The notes under the pieces were generated by a model. That model was not told where the DNA came from, did not search any database, and saw only the letters and a list, made by a program, of their open reading frames with translations. From Coriobacteriaceae bacterium AM100-PB1-1D-6A (GTDB lineage Bacteria > Actinomycetota > Coriobacteriia > Coriobacteriales > Coriobacteriaceae), in the NCBI GenBank assembly GCA_027660625.1, contig JAQDNC010000002.1:62001-126000 (forward strand): a DNA stretch of 64,000 nucleotides. Reading direction: 5' to 3'. A program made the translations under genes and the position numbers. Shown in pieces: positions 34,987 through 44,211 of this stretch (position 1 is its first letter; each line of letters begins with the position of its first letter).

Positions 34987-36033
34987 ATGGCAAATAGAAA
35001 AGTCCTCGTCACCGGAGCCGCCGGCTTTATTGGCGCGTTCCTCGTCAAGAAGCTGCTCGAGGAGACCGATGATGTGATCGTCGGCCTCGACAACCTCAAC
35101 AGCTACTACGACCCCGGTATTAAGGACGCGCGCCTTCGCATGCTGGCCGAGGCCGACACAGACGGCCGCTTCACCTTCGTGCGCGGCGATTTGTGCGACG
35201 CCGCCCTCATCGAGCGCCTGTTCGCACAGAACGGCTTCGACGTCGTGGTGAACCTCGCCGCCCAGGCGGGCGTACGCTACTCCATCGAGAACCCGCGCGC
35301 CTACCTCGAGAGCAACCTCGTCGGCTTCTTCAACATCCTCGAGGCCTGCCGCCACCACCCGGTCAAGCACCTGGTCTACGCCAGCTCAAGCTCCGTTTAC
35401 GGCGGCAACAAGAAGGTTCCGTTCTCCGAGGAGGACCGCGTCGACTCGCCGGTCTCGCTCTACGCCGCCACCAAGAAGTCCAACGAGCTCATGGCCGCCG
35501 CCTACTCCAAGCTCTACTCCATCCCCGCGACCGGCCTCCGCTTCTTCACGGTGTACGGCCCCATGGGCAGGCCCGACATGGCCTACTTCGGCTTCACCGA
35601 GAAGCTGCGCCGAGGCGATACCATCAAGATCTTCAACATGGGCGACTGCCGCCGCGACTTCACCTACGTCGACGACATCGTCGAGGGCGTCAGGCGCGTC
35701 ATGGACGCCGCGCCCGAGGTGAAGATGGGCGAGGACGGGCTGCCGCTCGCCGCGCACCGCGTCTACAACATTGGCAACTCGCACCCCGAGAACCTGCTCG
35801 ACTTCGTCGACACGCTGCAGCGCGTGCTGGTGGAGGAGGGCGTGCTCCCGGCCGACTATGACTTCGAGTCCCATAAACAGCTCGTGCCCATGCAGCCCGG
35901 CGACGTGCCCGTCACCTACGCCGACACCACGGCGCTCCAGCGCGACCTGGGCTACAAGCCCGCGACGCCGCTCGAGGACGGCCTGAGGGCCTTCGCCAAG
36001 TGGTATCGCGAGTATTACGGGGGTTGTTGCTAG
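34987..36033 (+). CDS. NAD-dependent epimerase, UDP-glucuronate 4-epimerase-like
   Basis: 348 residues. It is an extended short-chain dehydrogenase with VTGAAGFIGAFLVKKLL, DNLNSYYDPGIKDARL, NLAAQAGVRYS, and the catalytic YAATKKSNE. The YYDPGIK-type sequence and preceding ugd favour UDP-glucuronate to UDP-galacturonate conversion (CapI/LpsL-type), though the family also includes other UDP-sugar epimerases. It starts 9 bp after the ugd stop. Base composition matches ugd, unlike the following two genes. Confidence 0.88.
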   Translation: MANRKVLVTGAAGFIGAFLVKKLLEETDDVIVGLDNLNSYYDPGIKDARLRMLAEADTDGRFTFVRGDLCDAALIERLFAQNGFDVVVNLAAQAGVRYSIENPRAYLESNLVGFFNILEACRHHPVKHLVYASSSSVYGGNKKVPFSEEDRVDSPVSLYAATKKSNELMAAAYSKLYSIPATGLRFFTVYGPMGRPDMAYFGFTEKLRRGDTIKIFNMGDCRRDFTYVDDIVEGVRRVMDAAPEVKMGEDGLPLAAHRVYNIGNSHPENLLDFVDTLQRVLVEEGVLPADYDFESHKQLVPMQPGDVPVTYADTTALQRDLGYKPATPLEDGLRAFAKWYREYYGGCC

Positions 36034-36034
36034 C

Positions 36035-37159
36035 GTGCGGATAGCAATGATTGGACATAAGCGATTTGGCTCTCGTGAAGGCGGTGTCGAAGTTGTTGTT
36101 ACGGAGCTGGCTCGCCGCATGGCTGCCCTAGGCCATGAGGTTACATGCTATGACCGTTCTGGTTCTGACGTGATGACTGGAGAGTCGACAGCTCTTTCCG
36201 AGCGTGTTGTCGACGGCGTGCGCATTGTGCCGGTTAAGACAATTGATAAGAAGGGCCTCGCTGCACTTTCTTCGTCTTATTTTGCGACTCGACAGGCGAT
36301 TAAGGACCGTCCCGACGTGATTCATTACCACGCCGAGGGACCCTGTGTCCCACTGCCACTTGCCTGTCGGGCAGGAATTCGCACCGTTGCAACGATCCAC
36401 GGTCTTGATTGGCAGCGAGCCAAGTGGGGACGACTTGCTAGCACTTATATCAAGATGGGCGAGAAGGCGGCTGCAACCCAATCGAATGAGCTGATTGTTC
36501 TATCGTCGTCTGCGAAGGCTTATTTCAAGCAGGAATACGGTCGCGAGGCCGCTCTCATACACAATGGAGTGGAAATCCGTGAGTGTATTGATGCCAGTTT
36601 AATTGCTGGGCGTTGGGGCCTATCTCGTGGCGACTACATCTTGTATCTTGGCCGACTGGTGCCCGAGAAACGTTGCGATTTGCTTGTCGATGCTTTCCGC
36701 CAGCTCGATACCGATAAACGGTTAGTCATTGCTGGTGGGGGTTCTGACACTGATGCGTTTGAACTTGAGCTTAGAAAGCGGGCTGCTTCTGATCCGCGCG
36801 TCGTTTTCACCGGATTCGTCACGGGCGACCTTCTCGCCGAGCTCTATTCGAATGCATATGTCTACGTGCTCCCTTCCGATGTGGAAGGTATGCCCCTTTC
36901 TCTTATGGAAGCCATGTCCTACGGGACATGTTGCGTTACGAGCGATGTGCCCGAATGCGCTGACGTTCTTGGAAGCTCCGGCGCAACTTTTGCCAAAGGC
37001 AACGTTTCTGAGCTTACTCGCGTCCTTCGCAGCCTTCTGGATAATCCGGAAAGGGTCAACAAGCTCGGCGAGAGCGCTCGCGAGCGCGTGAGAAATAACT
37101 ATGACTGGGATTCCGTCGTCGAACGGACCCTCGAGCTTTATCAAGGAGAGGCCCGATGA
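36035..37159 (+). CDS. Glycosyltransferase family 4
   Basis: 374 residues from a GTG overlapping the previous gene's end region. GT-B fold: GHKRFGSREGGVEVVVTEL is the acceptor-binding loop (given as part of the motif), followed by TIHGLDWQRAKW in the middle, LYLGRLVPEKRCDLLV at the start of the C-terminal domain, and the nucleotide-sugar E-x7-E in PSDVEGMPLSLMEAM. It probably adds one sugar of the repeat unit. Base composition drops here relative to ugd and the epimerase. It overlaps the next gene by 4 bp. Confidence 0.9.
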   Translation: MRIAMIGHKRFGSREGGVEVVVTELARRMAALGHEVTCYDRSGSDVMTGESTALSERVVDGVRIVPVKTIDKKGLAALSSSYFATRQAIKDRPDVIHYHAEGPCVPLPLACRAGIRTVATIHGLDWQRAKWGRLASTYIKMGEKAAATQSNELIVLSSSAKAYFKQEYGREAALIHNGVEIRECIDASLIAGRWGLSRGDYILYLGRLVPEKRCDLLVDAFRQLDTDKRLVIAGGGSDTDAFELELRKRAASDPRVVFTGFVTGDLLAELYSNAYVYVLPSDVEGMPLSLMEAMSYGTCCVTSDVPECADVLGSSGATFAKGNVSELTRVLRSLLDNPERVNKLGESARERVRNNYDWDSVVERTLELYQGEAR

Positions 37160-38418
37160 AGATAATCTTGGCGAATTATCGCTACTATGTCTCGGGCGGT
37201 CCCGAGATTTATATGTTCAACGTTAAGCGCCTTCTCGAAGACGCTGGGCATACTGTTATTCCGTTTTCGGTCCGCAGCCCGCTTAATGAGGATACGCCAT
37301 ATTCTCGTTATTTTCCCCATGGGAAGAGCGAGTCGGGTGACGCCTACTTTAACAACGTTAAGAAGACTCCGAAGAACGTCGCTCGTTTGCTCTCCTGCGC
37401 TTTCTATAACCGCGAGGCATATGAGAATCTGCGACGTCTTATCCGGGACGAGAGGCCGGACGTCGTCTACGTCCTGCAACAGATTAACGCGCTTTCTCCG
37501 AGTATCTTCAAGGCTTGTCACGATGAAGGCGTAAGGGTTGTCCACAGGCTTTCGGATTTCAATATTATGTGCCCCCGTTCCGATTTTCTCTGCAACGGGG
37601 AGGTCTGTACGGCTTGTATCAACGGTGATTACTCCAAAGCCGCCGATATGTCCTGCTGCCACGGCTCGAGGGCCACAACTGCAGTGCGTATCGCGTCAAT
37701 GAAGTTCCACCGCCGCAAGCGCCTTTTTGATTATGTTGATGCATTTGTCTGTCCCTCTGCATTCACGGCGTCTCTTCTGGAAAAGTCCGGTGTGTCGGAA
37801 GAGAAAATCAATGTTGTTCCGACGTTTACTATGGCTCCTTCTCTGTTTGAGGACGGTCCTACCGCGGGAAAGTACGCTCTCTATCTTGGTAGGATCAGTC
37901 CCGAAAAGGGCGTTGATCTAACCGTAGGCGCCGCCATGTGTAACAGCGGTGTAAGGCTTAAGATCACCGGGCGTACCGACGACGAGTACGCTGCGTCAAT
38001 TAAAGCGGCTGTAGAAGAGGCCGGTATATCGGACCGCGTGGATTTCGTGGGTTTCGTCAAGGGTGAAGAGAAGGAACGCCTTATCGATGGCGCCGCATGC
38101 GTTCTCTGCCCTTCGACTTGGTTTGAGAACATGCCCAATACGGTGCTCGAGGCCTACGCACATGGCAAGCCGGTTGTCGTTTTCGATATCGGCTGCATGC
38201 CGGAGTTGGTGGAGAACGGGGAGACGGGGTCCGTGCTTCCCCTGGGCGACGTTGATGCGCTTTCGAAAACCATCGCCTTTTACCTGGAGAATCCGGATGA
38301 AGCCAGACGCCAGGGTATGAATGGCCGCAATAAAGTGCTTACGAAATATACACCGCAGAACCATCTCGAAAAGCTTGAAGCGATTCTTGATCCTGCCTGC
38401 GCTAAGAAAGAGGACTAA
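37156..38418 (+). CDS. Glycosyltransferase family 4
   Basis: 420 residues, starting by ATGA overlap. A GT-B enzyme with an N-terminal Rossmann half (ANYRYYVSGGPEIYM) and C-terminal half starting LYLGRISPEKGVDLTV, E-x7-E replaced by PSTWFENMPNTVLEAYA in the donor-site loop. A cysteine-rich insert MCPRSDFLCNGEVCTACINGDY with DMSCCHGS in the middle is typical of a subset of capsule GT4 enzymes and could bind a metal. Substrate not deducible. Confidence 0.88.
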   Translation: MKIILANYRYYVSGGPEIYMFNVKRLLEDAGHTVIPFSVRSPLNEDTPYSRYFPHGKSESGDAYFNNVKKTPKNVARLLSCAFYNREAYENLRRLIRDERPDVVYVLQQINALSPSIFKACHDEGVRVVHRLSDFNIMCPRSDFLCNGEVCTACINGDYSKAADMSCCHGSRATTAVRIASMKFHRRKRLFDYVDAFVCPSAFTASLLEKSGVSEEKINVVPTFTMAPSLFEDGPTAGKYALYLGRISPEKGVDLTVGAAMCNSGVRLKITGRTDDEYAASIKAAVEEAGISDRVDFVGFVKGEEKERLIDGAACVLCPSTWFENMPNTVLEAYAHGKPVVVFDIGCMPELVENGETGSVLPLGDVDALSKTIAFYLENPDEARRQGMNGRNKVLTKYTPQNHLEKLEAILDPACAKKED

Positions 38419-38423
38419 TCCAC

Positions 38424-39569
38424 ATGGCTGAAAAGACACTCAACGGTACCGTCATCGTAACCTACCGCTGCAACGCGCGCTGCACCATGTGCAACCGCTA
38501 CAAGGCTCCGAGCCGCCCGGAGGAGGAGCTCTCCATCGAGACCATCAAGAAGCTCCCCAAGATGTACTTCACCAACATCACCGGCGGCGAGCCCTTCATC
38601 CGCCAGGACCTCAAGGACATCGTGCGCGAGCTCTACAAGAAGTCCGACCGCATCGTCATCTCCACCAACGGCTTCTTCACCGACCGCATCATCGACCTGT
38701 GCGAGGAGTTCCCCAACGTCGGTATCCGCATCTCCATCGAGGGCCTGCAGCAGACCAACGACAAGATCCGCGGCCTGGAGAACGGATACAACCGCGGCTA
38801 CGCCACTCTCAAGAAGCTCGTCGAGCTCAAGCACCCCGACGTGGGCTTCGGCATGACGGTGCAGGACCTCAACGCGCCCGACCTGGTGCCGCTCTACAAG
38901 ATCTCCGACGAGCTGGGCATGGAGTTCGCCACGGCGTCGCTTCACAACAGCTTCTACTTCGTCGAGGCCAAGAACATCATCCACGACCGACCCATGGTGG
39001 CCAAGAACTTCGAGGACCTGGTCAACGAGCTGCTCAGGTCCAACAGCCCCAAGAAGTGGTTCCGCGCCTACTTCAACCACGGCCTCATCAACTACGTCTA
39101 CGGCCAGCCTCGCCTGCTGCCGTGCGACATGGCGTTCGACACCTTCTTCATCGACCCCTACGGCGACGTCATGCCCTGCAACGGCACCAAGGACAAGGAG
39201 GTTATGGGCAACCTCAACGAGGAGTCCTGGGACGAGCTCTGGAACTCCGACCAAGCTGAGAAGGTTCGCACGAAGGTCCGCCACTGCGACCGCAACTGCT
39301 GGATGATCGGCTCGGTGAGCCCGGCCATGCACAAGTACATCTGGAAGCCCGGCTGGTGGGTACTCAAGCACAAGGTGAAGGCGCTGTTCACCAAGAGGCC
39401 CTATGACATGCATGAGCTTAAGGTCGTGCGCGACTACGAGGAGGGCCGCGTGACCAAGGAGCAGCTCGACGCCTGCTCGACTTGCGACCTGTGCGCCAAG
39501 ATCAACGATGGTTTGTCCGAGGCGTCGAAGGCGGACGCTCACGTGTATGAAACGCATGAGGCAATGTAG
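38424..39569 (+). CDS. Radical SAM / SPASM-domain enzyme in the capsule locus
   Basis: 381 residues. The SAM-cluster motif is CNARCTMCN (C-x3-C-x2-C) near residue 14, then the GGEPF signature, and the sequence continues through the TIM-barrel core. The C-terminal SPASM-like region has PCDMAFDTFFIDPYG, MPCNGTKD, CDRNCW, and CSTCDLC, enough cysteines for one or two extra Fe-S clusters. Radical SAM/SPASM enzymes in polysaccharide loci may modify a sugar or a peptide; here the target is unknown. Its strong GC/C-ending codon use differs from both flanking genes, so it looks like a separate acquisition. Confidence 0.88.
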   Translation: MAEKTLNGTVIVTYRCNARCTMCNRYKAPSRPEEELSIETIKKLPKMYFTNITGGEPFIRQDLKDIVRELYKKSDRIVISTNGFFTDRIIDLCEEFPNVGIRISIEGLQQTNDKIRGLENGYNRGYATLKKLVELKHPDVGFGMTVQDLNAPDLVPLYKISDELGMEFATASLHNSFYFVEAKNIIHDRPMVAKNFEDLVNELLRSNSPKKWFRAYFNHGLINYVYGQPRLLPCDMAFDTFFIDPYGDVMPCNGTKDKEVMGNLNEESWDELWNSDQAEKVRTKVRHCDRNCWMIGSVSPAMHKYIWKPGWWVLKHKVKALFTKRPYDMHELKVVRDYEEGRVTKEQLDACSTCDLCAKINDGLSEASKADAHVYETHEAM

Positions 39570-39688
39570 GGGTATAGCGTTGTCGGCCTCTGGCCTTACT
39601 ATTTTGCGCGCAGATAGCAAGTTTTCTTAGTTATTTTGCTCGGAAGACAAGTCATCTTTTTTCTACTCGCAAGAGGAGGTATCTAAGC

Positions 39689-40954
39689 TTGCATTGCCCG
39701 AAGATGCGGGGCAAAGGTGAATTTGCGTTTGGCGTTATAGCTCTTTTCGTCTGCTTATTTGCCTATTGCTCTTCTCTGATAACTTATAGAATTAGTTTTG
39801 TTATTTTTGCTTTGAGTATCATGCTGATGATTGCCCTTGCCGTTCGAAGTGGCAGGATTGTGTCCTTTGATCTGAGGGCAATCGTGCCACTATTGCCATG
39901 GGGCGCGGTTGCTGTTATGGCTGCTATCGGATTTGTACTGGGCGGTGGTTACGACCTTTCTGCAACTATTGCCCTTGTCTCCGTAGTTGTTATTAGTTAT
40001 TTTGCAGCTGAAAACCCTAATTGGATTCTCCCTGCCGTTAAAGTTTTTATTGGGGTTTTACTCATTTTTGCATTGGCAACTATTGCCTGCTATGTAGCGC
40101 CTCAGCTCTATACTGGTTTTATAAAACCGACGTTCTATTCAAATGTGCCAATGGCAATGGACTATCGATCGGGTTTAGCGTCACACTATAGTCATAATGG
40201 AACTTTCTGCACGATAGGCTTAATACTCGCTTCCTCTATGTCCTTTTATGGCAGCGAGTCAAGTTCAACTAAACGGTTCTACGGCATTCTTGCGTTAATT
40301 TTCTTTATTGCTCTTGTTTTGACTACAAAAAGGGCTCATTTGTTGTGCGGGATTTTTGCTATTGGTTTGGTTTACTTGCTTTCTGGCAATAGCCATAAAT
40401 ATCTTAAGGCTATTGGAGCCACGGTATTGGTGCTGCTTGCCGTGGCTATCCTTGCGCCTCTTGTTCCTGGCGTTGAGGCGACAATCGAAAGATTGAATTC
40501 AACCTTTTCCAGTGGTACCAGCTTCGAGGACAACGTTAACAATAGGACATTTCTTTGGAATTACGCCCTTAATGGCCTTTCCCAGGCACCCTTATTTGGC
40601 CATGGCTGGACTAGCTACTGCTATCGTTGGCCTGACGGTTTTACTATTACATATATGGCGCACAATGAGCTCCTTAATCTTTTATATGAAACCGGGTTTT
40701 TTGGAACTGCCTTGGTTCTTGCTAGCTGTCTAACAAGTTTTGTATTGACCTTCACGACTATTTCGAGGGTTGTGGAGGGGCAACAAAAAGCTTTTCTACG
40801 CCTTTCACTTTGCATTCAGGTTTTCTTTTTAAGCTATGCGTTCACGAGCGGAGCTCTATTCACAACGATTCCAAACCTGATTACGTATTTCTTTGCTATC
40901 GCGATAACTTGCAGCCTCCGGTGGAATTCAATTTCCCGCCAAAATGCTGCGTAA
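39689..40954 (+). CDS. wzy: O-antigen/capsule polymerase (Wzy-like) membrane protein
   Basis: 421 residues with about ten hydrophobic segments and a long external loop (about residues 255-300), including GLSQAPLFGHGWTSY and AHNELLNLLYETG, the pattern of O-antigen ligase/polymerase (Wzy_C) proteins. TTG at 39689 is chosen because AGGAGGT ends 8 bp upstream. Base composition is clearly lower in GC than the radical SAM gene before it. It would join lipid-linked repeat units. Confidence 0.82.
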   Translation: MHCPKMRGKGEFAFGVIALFVCLFAYCSSLITYRISFVIFALSIMLMIALAVRSGRIVSFDLRAIVPLLPWGAVAVMAAIGFVLGGGYDLSATIALVSVVVISYFAAENPNWILPAVKVFIGVLLIFALATIACYVAPQLYTGFIKPTFYSNVPMAMDYRSGLASHYSHNGTFCTIGLILASSMSFYGSESSSTKRFYGILALIFFIALVLTTKRAHLLCGIFAIGLVYLLSGNSHKYLKAIGATVLVLLAVAILAPLVPGVEATIERLNSTFSSGTSFEDNVNNRTFLWNYALNGLSQAPLFGHGWTSYCYRWPDGFTITYMAHNELLNLLYETGFFGTALVLASCLTSFVLTFTTISRVVEGQQKAFLRLSLCIQVFFLSYAFTSGALFTTIPNLITYFFAIAITCSLRWNSISRQNAA

Positions 40955-40972
40955 GAGCAACGGAGATAATTA

Positions 40973-41893
40973 ATGGGAAAAAGTAGTAAAGCAGTTCAGT
41001 ATATGAAGCATCCTTTGAGAGCTTACTCATTAATCTCAAAATGGGGATGGACTCGCTGCTTGCCTGATGAAATTCACTTAAAAATAATGTATAGGGCGCT
41101 GATTGGAAAGAATATCAATCTTGATAATCCAAAAGGCTTTAACGAGAAGCTGAACTGGCTAAAGCTTCATGATCGTAACCCCCTCTACAATATCCTTGTT
41201 GACAAGCTGGCTGTTAAGCAGTGGGTCGCTGACAAAATTGGCGCTCAATACGTTTCTGAGACTTATGACTCTTGGGACCGTGTCGAGAGCATAAGCCTCG
41301 AGAATCTTCCCAATCAGTTCGTGCTTAAGACGAATCATGACAGCGGCGGAGTTGCTATCTGCCGCGACAAGTCCTCGTTTGATTTTGATGCGGCCAAGAG
41401 GGTTCTTCGTAGACACCTCAATAGTAATTATTTTTGGTGGACAAGGGAGTGGCCCTATAAGGATGTTACCCCCATGGTCATGGCGGAGGAGTATCTCGAG
41501 GATGAAGGCTTCGATACTGGCCTAGTTGACTATAAAGTTACGTGCTTTAACGGAAATCCTCGCCTAATTGAGGTGCATAGGGGCAGGTTTGGTGAACATA
41601 CTTGCAACTATTACGATCAGGATTGGAATCCAGTCACCATCGATTGGGCTGGCATCCCAGTTTCTCCTGTTGAGGTCGAGCGTCCTGAAAAGCTTGAGAA
41701 AATGCTCGAGTTGAGCAGTGTTCTCACTAGGGGAATTCCTCAAGTACGTTGTGATTGGTATGTTCTGGGCGATCGCTTAGTTTTCGGAGAGTTAACGCTG
41801 TTTAATGGGGCCGGACTTGATCCCATTGACGAGAAAAACGATTTATGGCTCGGATCGCTCATTGATTTGTCGCTTGCCTATGGGGATCAATAA
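40973..41893 (+). CDS. ATP-grasp fold protein, TupA-like
   Basis: 306 residues. Motifs of the TupA-like ATP-grasp family are GFNEKLNWLKLHDRNP, LVDKLAVKQWV, FVLKTNHDSGG, and in the C-terminal half FGELTLFNGAGLDPI. Members are found in teichuronic acid and capsule loci and probably ligate an amino acid or other carboxylate to a sugar. That activity is inference. The ATG follows ACGGAGAT. Confidence 0.85.
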   Translation: MGKSSKAVQYMKHPLRAYSLISKWGWTRCLPDEIHLKIMYRALIGKNINLDNPKGFNEKLNWLKLHDRNPLYNILVDKLAVKQWVADKIGAQYVSETYDSWDRVESISLENLPNQFVLKTNHDSGGVAICRDKSSFDFDAAKRVLRRHLNSNYFWWTREWPYKDVTPMVMAEEYLEDEGFDTGLVDYKVTCFNGNPRLIEVHRGRFGEHTCNYYDQDWNPVTIDWAGIPVSPVEVERPEKLEKMLELSSVLTRGIPQVRCDWYVLGDRLVFGELTLFNGAGLDPIDEKNDLWLGSLIDLSLAYGDQ

Positions 41894-41926
41894 TTCGTTT
41901 AGAAGCACGATAAGGTGATTATTAAT

Positions 41927-43003
41927 ATGAGAATTGGTATCGTTACATTATTTGGTAATTTTAATTACGGCAATAGACTTCAGAATTATGCGCTTCATAC
42001 CGTTTTGAGCCAAATGGGGCATGATGTAGATACGCTCGTTACTCTTGAAAAATCATCTGCACTTAAGTCCATTTTTCACAAGTATTTTGAAAAGGAGAAC
42101 GGTGCGATAAGGTTCAGGACTAAAAAAGAGCGTGGTCGCGATGCCGCTTTTTCTAAGTTTACAGATTCTCTAATTCCTACAAGAATTATTTCAACGAACG
42201 GCAGTGGTATTTCGTCTCAATTGAATGATGAGTACGACTATTTTGTTGTCGGAAGTGACCAGGTCTGGAATCCCCTTTGGTGGGGCGATTCGCTGGAGTG
42301 CAGATGCGCCAATGATTATCTTCTTCAATTTGCCGACGCTAATAAACGAGTAGCATACTCAGCCAGTTTTGGCCTGGCATCTCTTCCCGAGAATTGGGCG
42401 TCTTCCTTTAAGGAAGCTCTTGAATGTTATTCGGATATTAGTGTGCGAGAAGATGCCGGAGCTCGCATTGTAGAGGAACTGACTGGTCGAAAAGTGCCGG
42501 TTACCCTAGATCCGACCATGCTTTTGACTGCAAATCAATGGCGTAAGATAGAAAAGCCCGTGGCTTGCAAGCAGAAGTACGTATTTCAATTTAATCTTGG
42601 CGAGCAGTCTGATGCTCAGGTTAAATTGACGGCGGAGTTGAAGTCACTCGGGTATGAAATTGTTGACTACATGAATCCTAAGTGCCGCTATTTTGGCGGC
42701 GATCCTTCGGATTTCCTTTCTTATATCGATAAGGCCGACTGCGTCTTAACCGATAGTTTTCATGCATCGGTTTTTTCGATTTTGTTTAAGCGTCCCTTTG
42801 TCGTTTTTGATCGAAAACATGCGAACGGCTCCAACATGAACAGTCGTATTAACACCTTGCTGCAGTTGTGTGGCCTCGAGGAACGTTGGGGTATCTCGGA
42901 TGCGACACGCGCGCTCAACTGCGACTATTCTGGAATCGACCGTGCTATAGATATTCGCAGGGCATATTCCAATTCATACTTATTAGACGCTTTGTCACGT
43001 TAA
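41927..43003 (+). CDS. Polysaccharide pyruvyl transferase family protein
   Basis: About 358 residues from the ATG at 41927, with AAGGTGA upstream. It shows NFNYGNRLQNYALHTVL, VGSDQVWNP, FADANKRVAYSASFG, and DSFHASVFSILFKRPFVVF, the characteristic pattern of the pyruvyl transferase (CsaB/WcaK) family, which adds ketal pyruvate from PEP to sugars. Members in capsule loci may have other donors. It adds to evidence that the polymer is heavily decorated. Confidence 0.87.
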   Translation: MRIGIVTLFGNFNYGNRLQNYALHTVLSQMGHDVDTLVTLEKSSALKSIFHKYFEKENGAIRFRTKKERGRDAAFSKFTDSLIPTRIISTNGSGISSQLNDEYDYFVVGSDQVWNPLWWGDSLECRCANDYLLQFADANKRVAYSASFGLASLPENWASSFKEALECYSDISVREDAGARIVEELTGRKVPVTLDPTMLLTANQWRKIEKPVACKQKYVFQFNLGEQSDAQVKLTAELKSLGYEIVDYMNPKCRYFGGDPSDFLSYIDKADCVLTDSFHASVFSILFKRPFVVFDRKHANGSNMNSRINTLLQLCGLEERWGISDATRALNCDYSGIDRAIDIRRAYSNSYLLDALSR

Positions 43004-43032
43004 ATTCGTCCCCTTCAGTTATCGGAGAACAC

Positions 43033-44202
43033 ATGTCTCTCAAATCAGATGTTAAAGATGGCTTATATGATGTCTTGGAGAACGTTAAGATTCATCGCGC
43101 TCGACAGGCAGAAATTGCGAAGTTTAAAGATCCCAAAAGAAAATCTATTCTCAGCGATGTCGAGCTCTCTTCCGAGCAAATGCGTGCCATCGACAAGTTT
43201 TATGTTGAGAACTATGGTAGAAAAATCCCTTACACATGGCATCGGCATAATCTTGCAATTTCTGGCAAGTTCGATGTCAGGTTTTTTCCGGAACTCCTGT
43301 TTATTCCTGAGTTCGAACGATATATGAATATGCCGGTGGCGTATGCCACCGTATTTGAGGATAAGAATCTTCTTCCATTGTTTGCCGAAAGAGCTGGGGT
43401 TAGAACTCCACGTCCAATCGTTACAAGCACGTCTGGGGTTCTTCGCAATTTCGACTTCAAAGAGATTTCCAGAGAGACAGCACTTAATTTAATTGGCAAC
43501 TGTGGTGCTTGCTTTGCAAAACCGACAGTAGGGACTTGTTCAGGCGAAGGCTGCGGGTCTTATTGCTTTGCTTCCGGTGTCGATGCTGCGACGGGTACAA
43601 CTGCTGAAGAATTATTCGAATTGCTCGGCAGTGATTTTACAGTTCAAGAAGTAATCTCATGCCATTCTTCAGTGGTTAAATTACATCCTGAGAGCGTTAA
43701 TACGCTGAGGATTATGACATACCGCTGGCAAGGCGAACTCCGTTCTTTACCTCTGCTGATGAGGATTGGTCGCGGAAAGAGTGTGGTGGATAATGCGCAT
43801 GCTGGCGGCATGTTCATTGGCATTTCAAATGAAGGTTTGCTTGCACCATCGGCCCTTACTGAGTTTAATGATCGGTTCGAGAAACATCCTGACACGGGGG
43901 TTGTTTTTCAGGGATATAAGATTGCTGGTGTTCCCGGTGCTATTGATGCAGCGAAGCGCATGCATTCGTTGATGCCTCAAATGGGCCTTATCAGTTGGGA
44001 CTTTACCATCGGGGAAGATGGCGCGCCGATTGTTATTGAAGCCAATATTAGGGGAGGCTCTATTTGGCTTTCCCAGATGGCGAATGGCATTCCAGGGTTT
44101 GGTGACGCAACGGCGGAAATACTTCGGTGGCTTCGTTTCATGAACAATTTGGCTCCTCACGAGCGGCTTAAATATAAATTCGGTTATAAAGATTTGGGGT
44201 AG
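43033..44202 (+). CDS. Sugar-transfer-associated ATP-grasp protein
   Basis: 389 residues from ATG 43033, preceded by CGGAGAA; the open frame extends upstream over the end of the pyruvyl transferase gene. Features are CFAKPTVGTCSGEGC, KLHPESVNTLRIMT, GRGKSVVDNAHAGGMFIGI and, at the end, IEANIRGGSIWLSQM, as in the ATPgrasp_ST family. Its reaction is not established. It is the second ATP-grasp enzyme in the locus. Confidence 0.83.
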   Translation: MSLKSDVKDGLYDVLENVKIHRARQAEIAKFKDPKRKSILSDVELSSEQMRAIDKFYVENYGRKIPYTWHRHNLAISGKFDVRFFPELLFIPEFERYMNMPVAYATVFEDKNLLPLFAERAGVRTPRPIVTSTSGVLRNFDFKEISRETALNLIGNCGACFAKPTVGTCSGEGCGSYCFASGVDAATGTTAEELFELLGSDFTVQEVISCHSSVVKLHPESVNTLRIMTYRWQGELRSLPLLMRIGRGKSVVDNAHAGGMFIGISNEGLLAPSALTEFNDRFEKHPDTGVVFQGYKIAGVPGAIDAAKRMHSLMPQMGLISWDFTIGEDGAPIVIEANIRGGSIWLSQMANGIPGFGDATAEILRWLRFMNNLAPHERLKYKFGYKDLG

Positions 44203-44211
44203 TTGCCGCCT

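Noticed and set aside
33877..35370. Minus-strand frame opposite ugd and the epimerase
   Set aside because: Shadow frame with Val/His/Gly-rich pattern.
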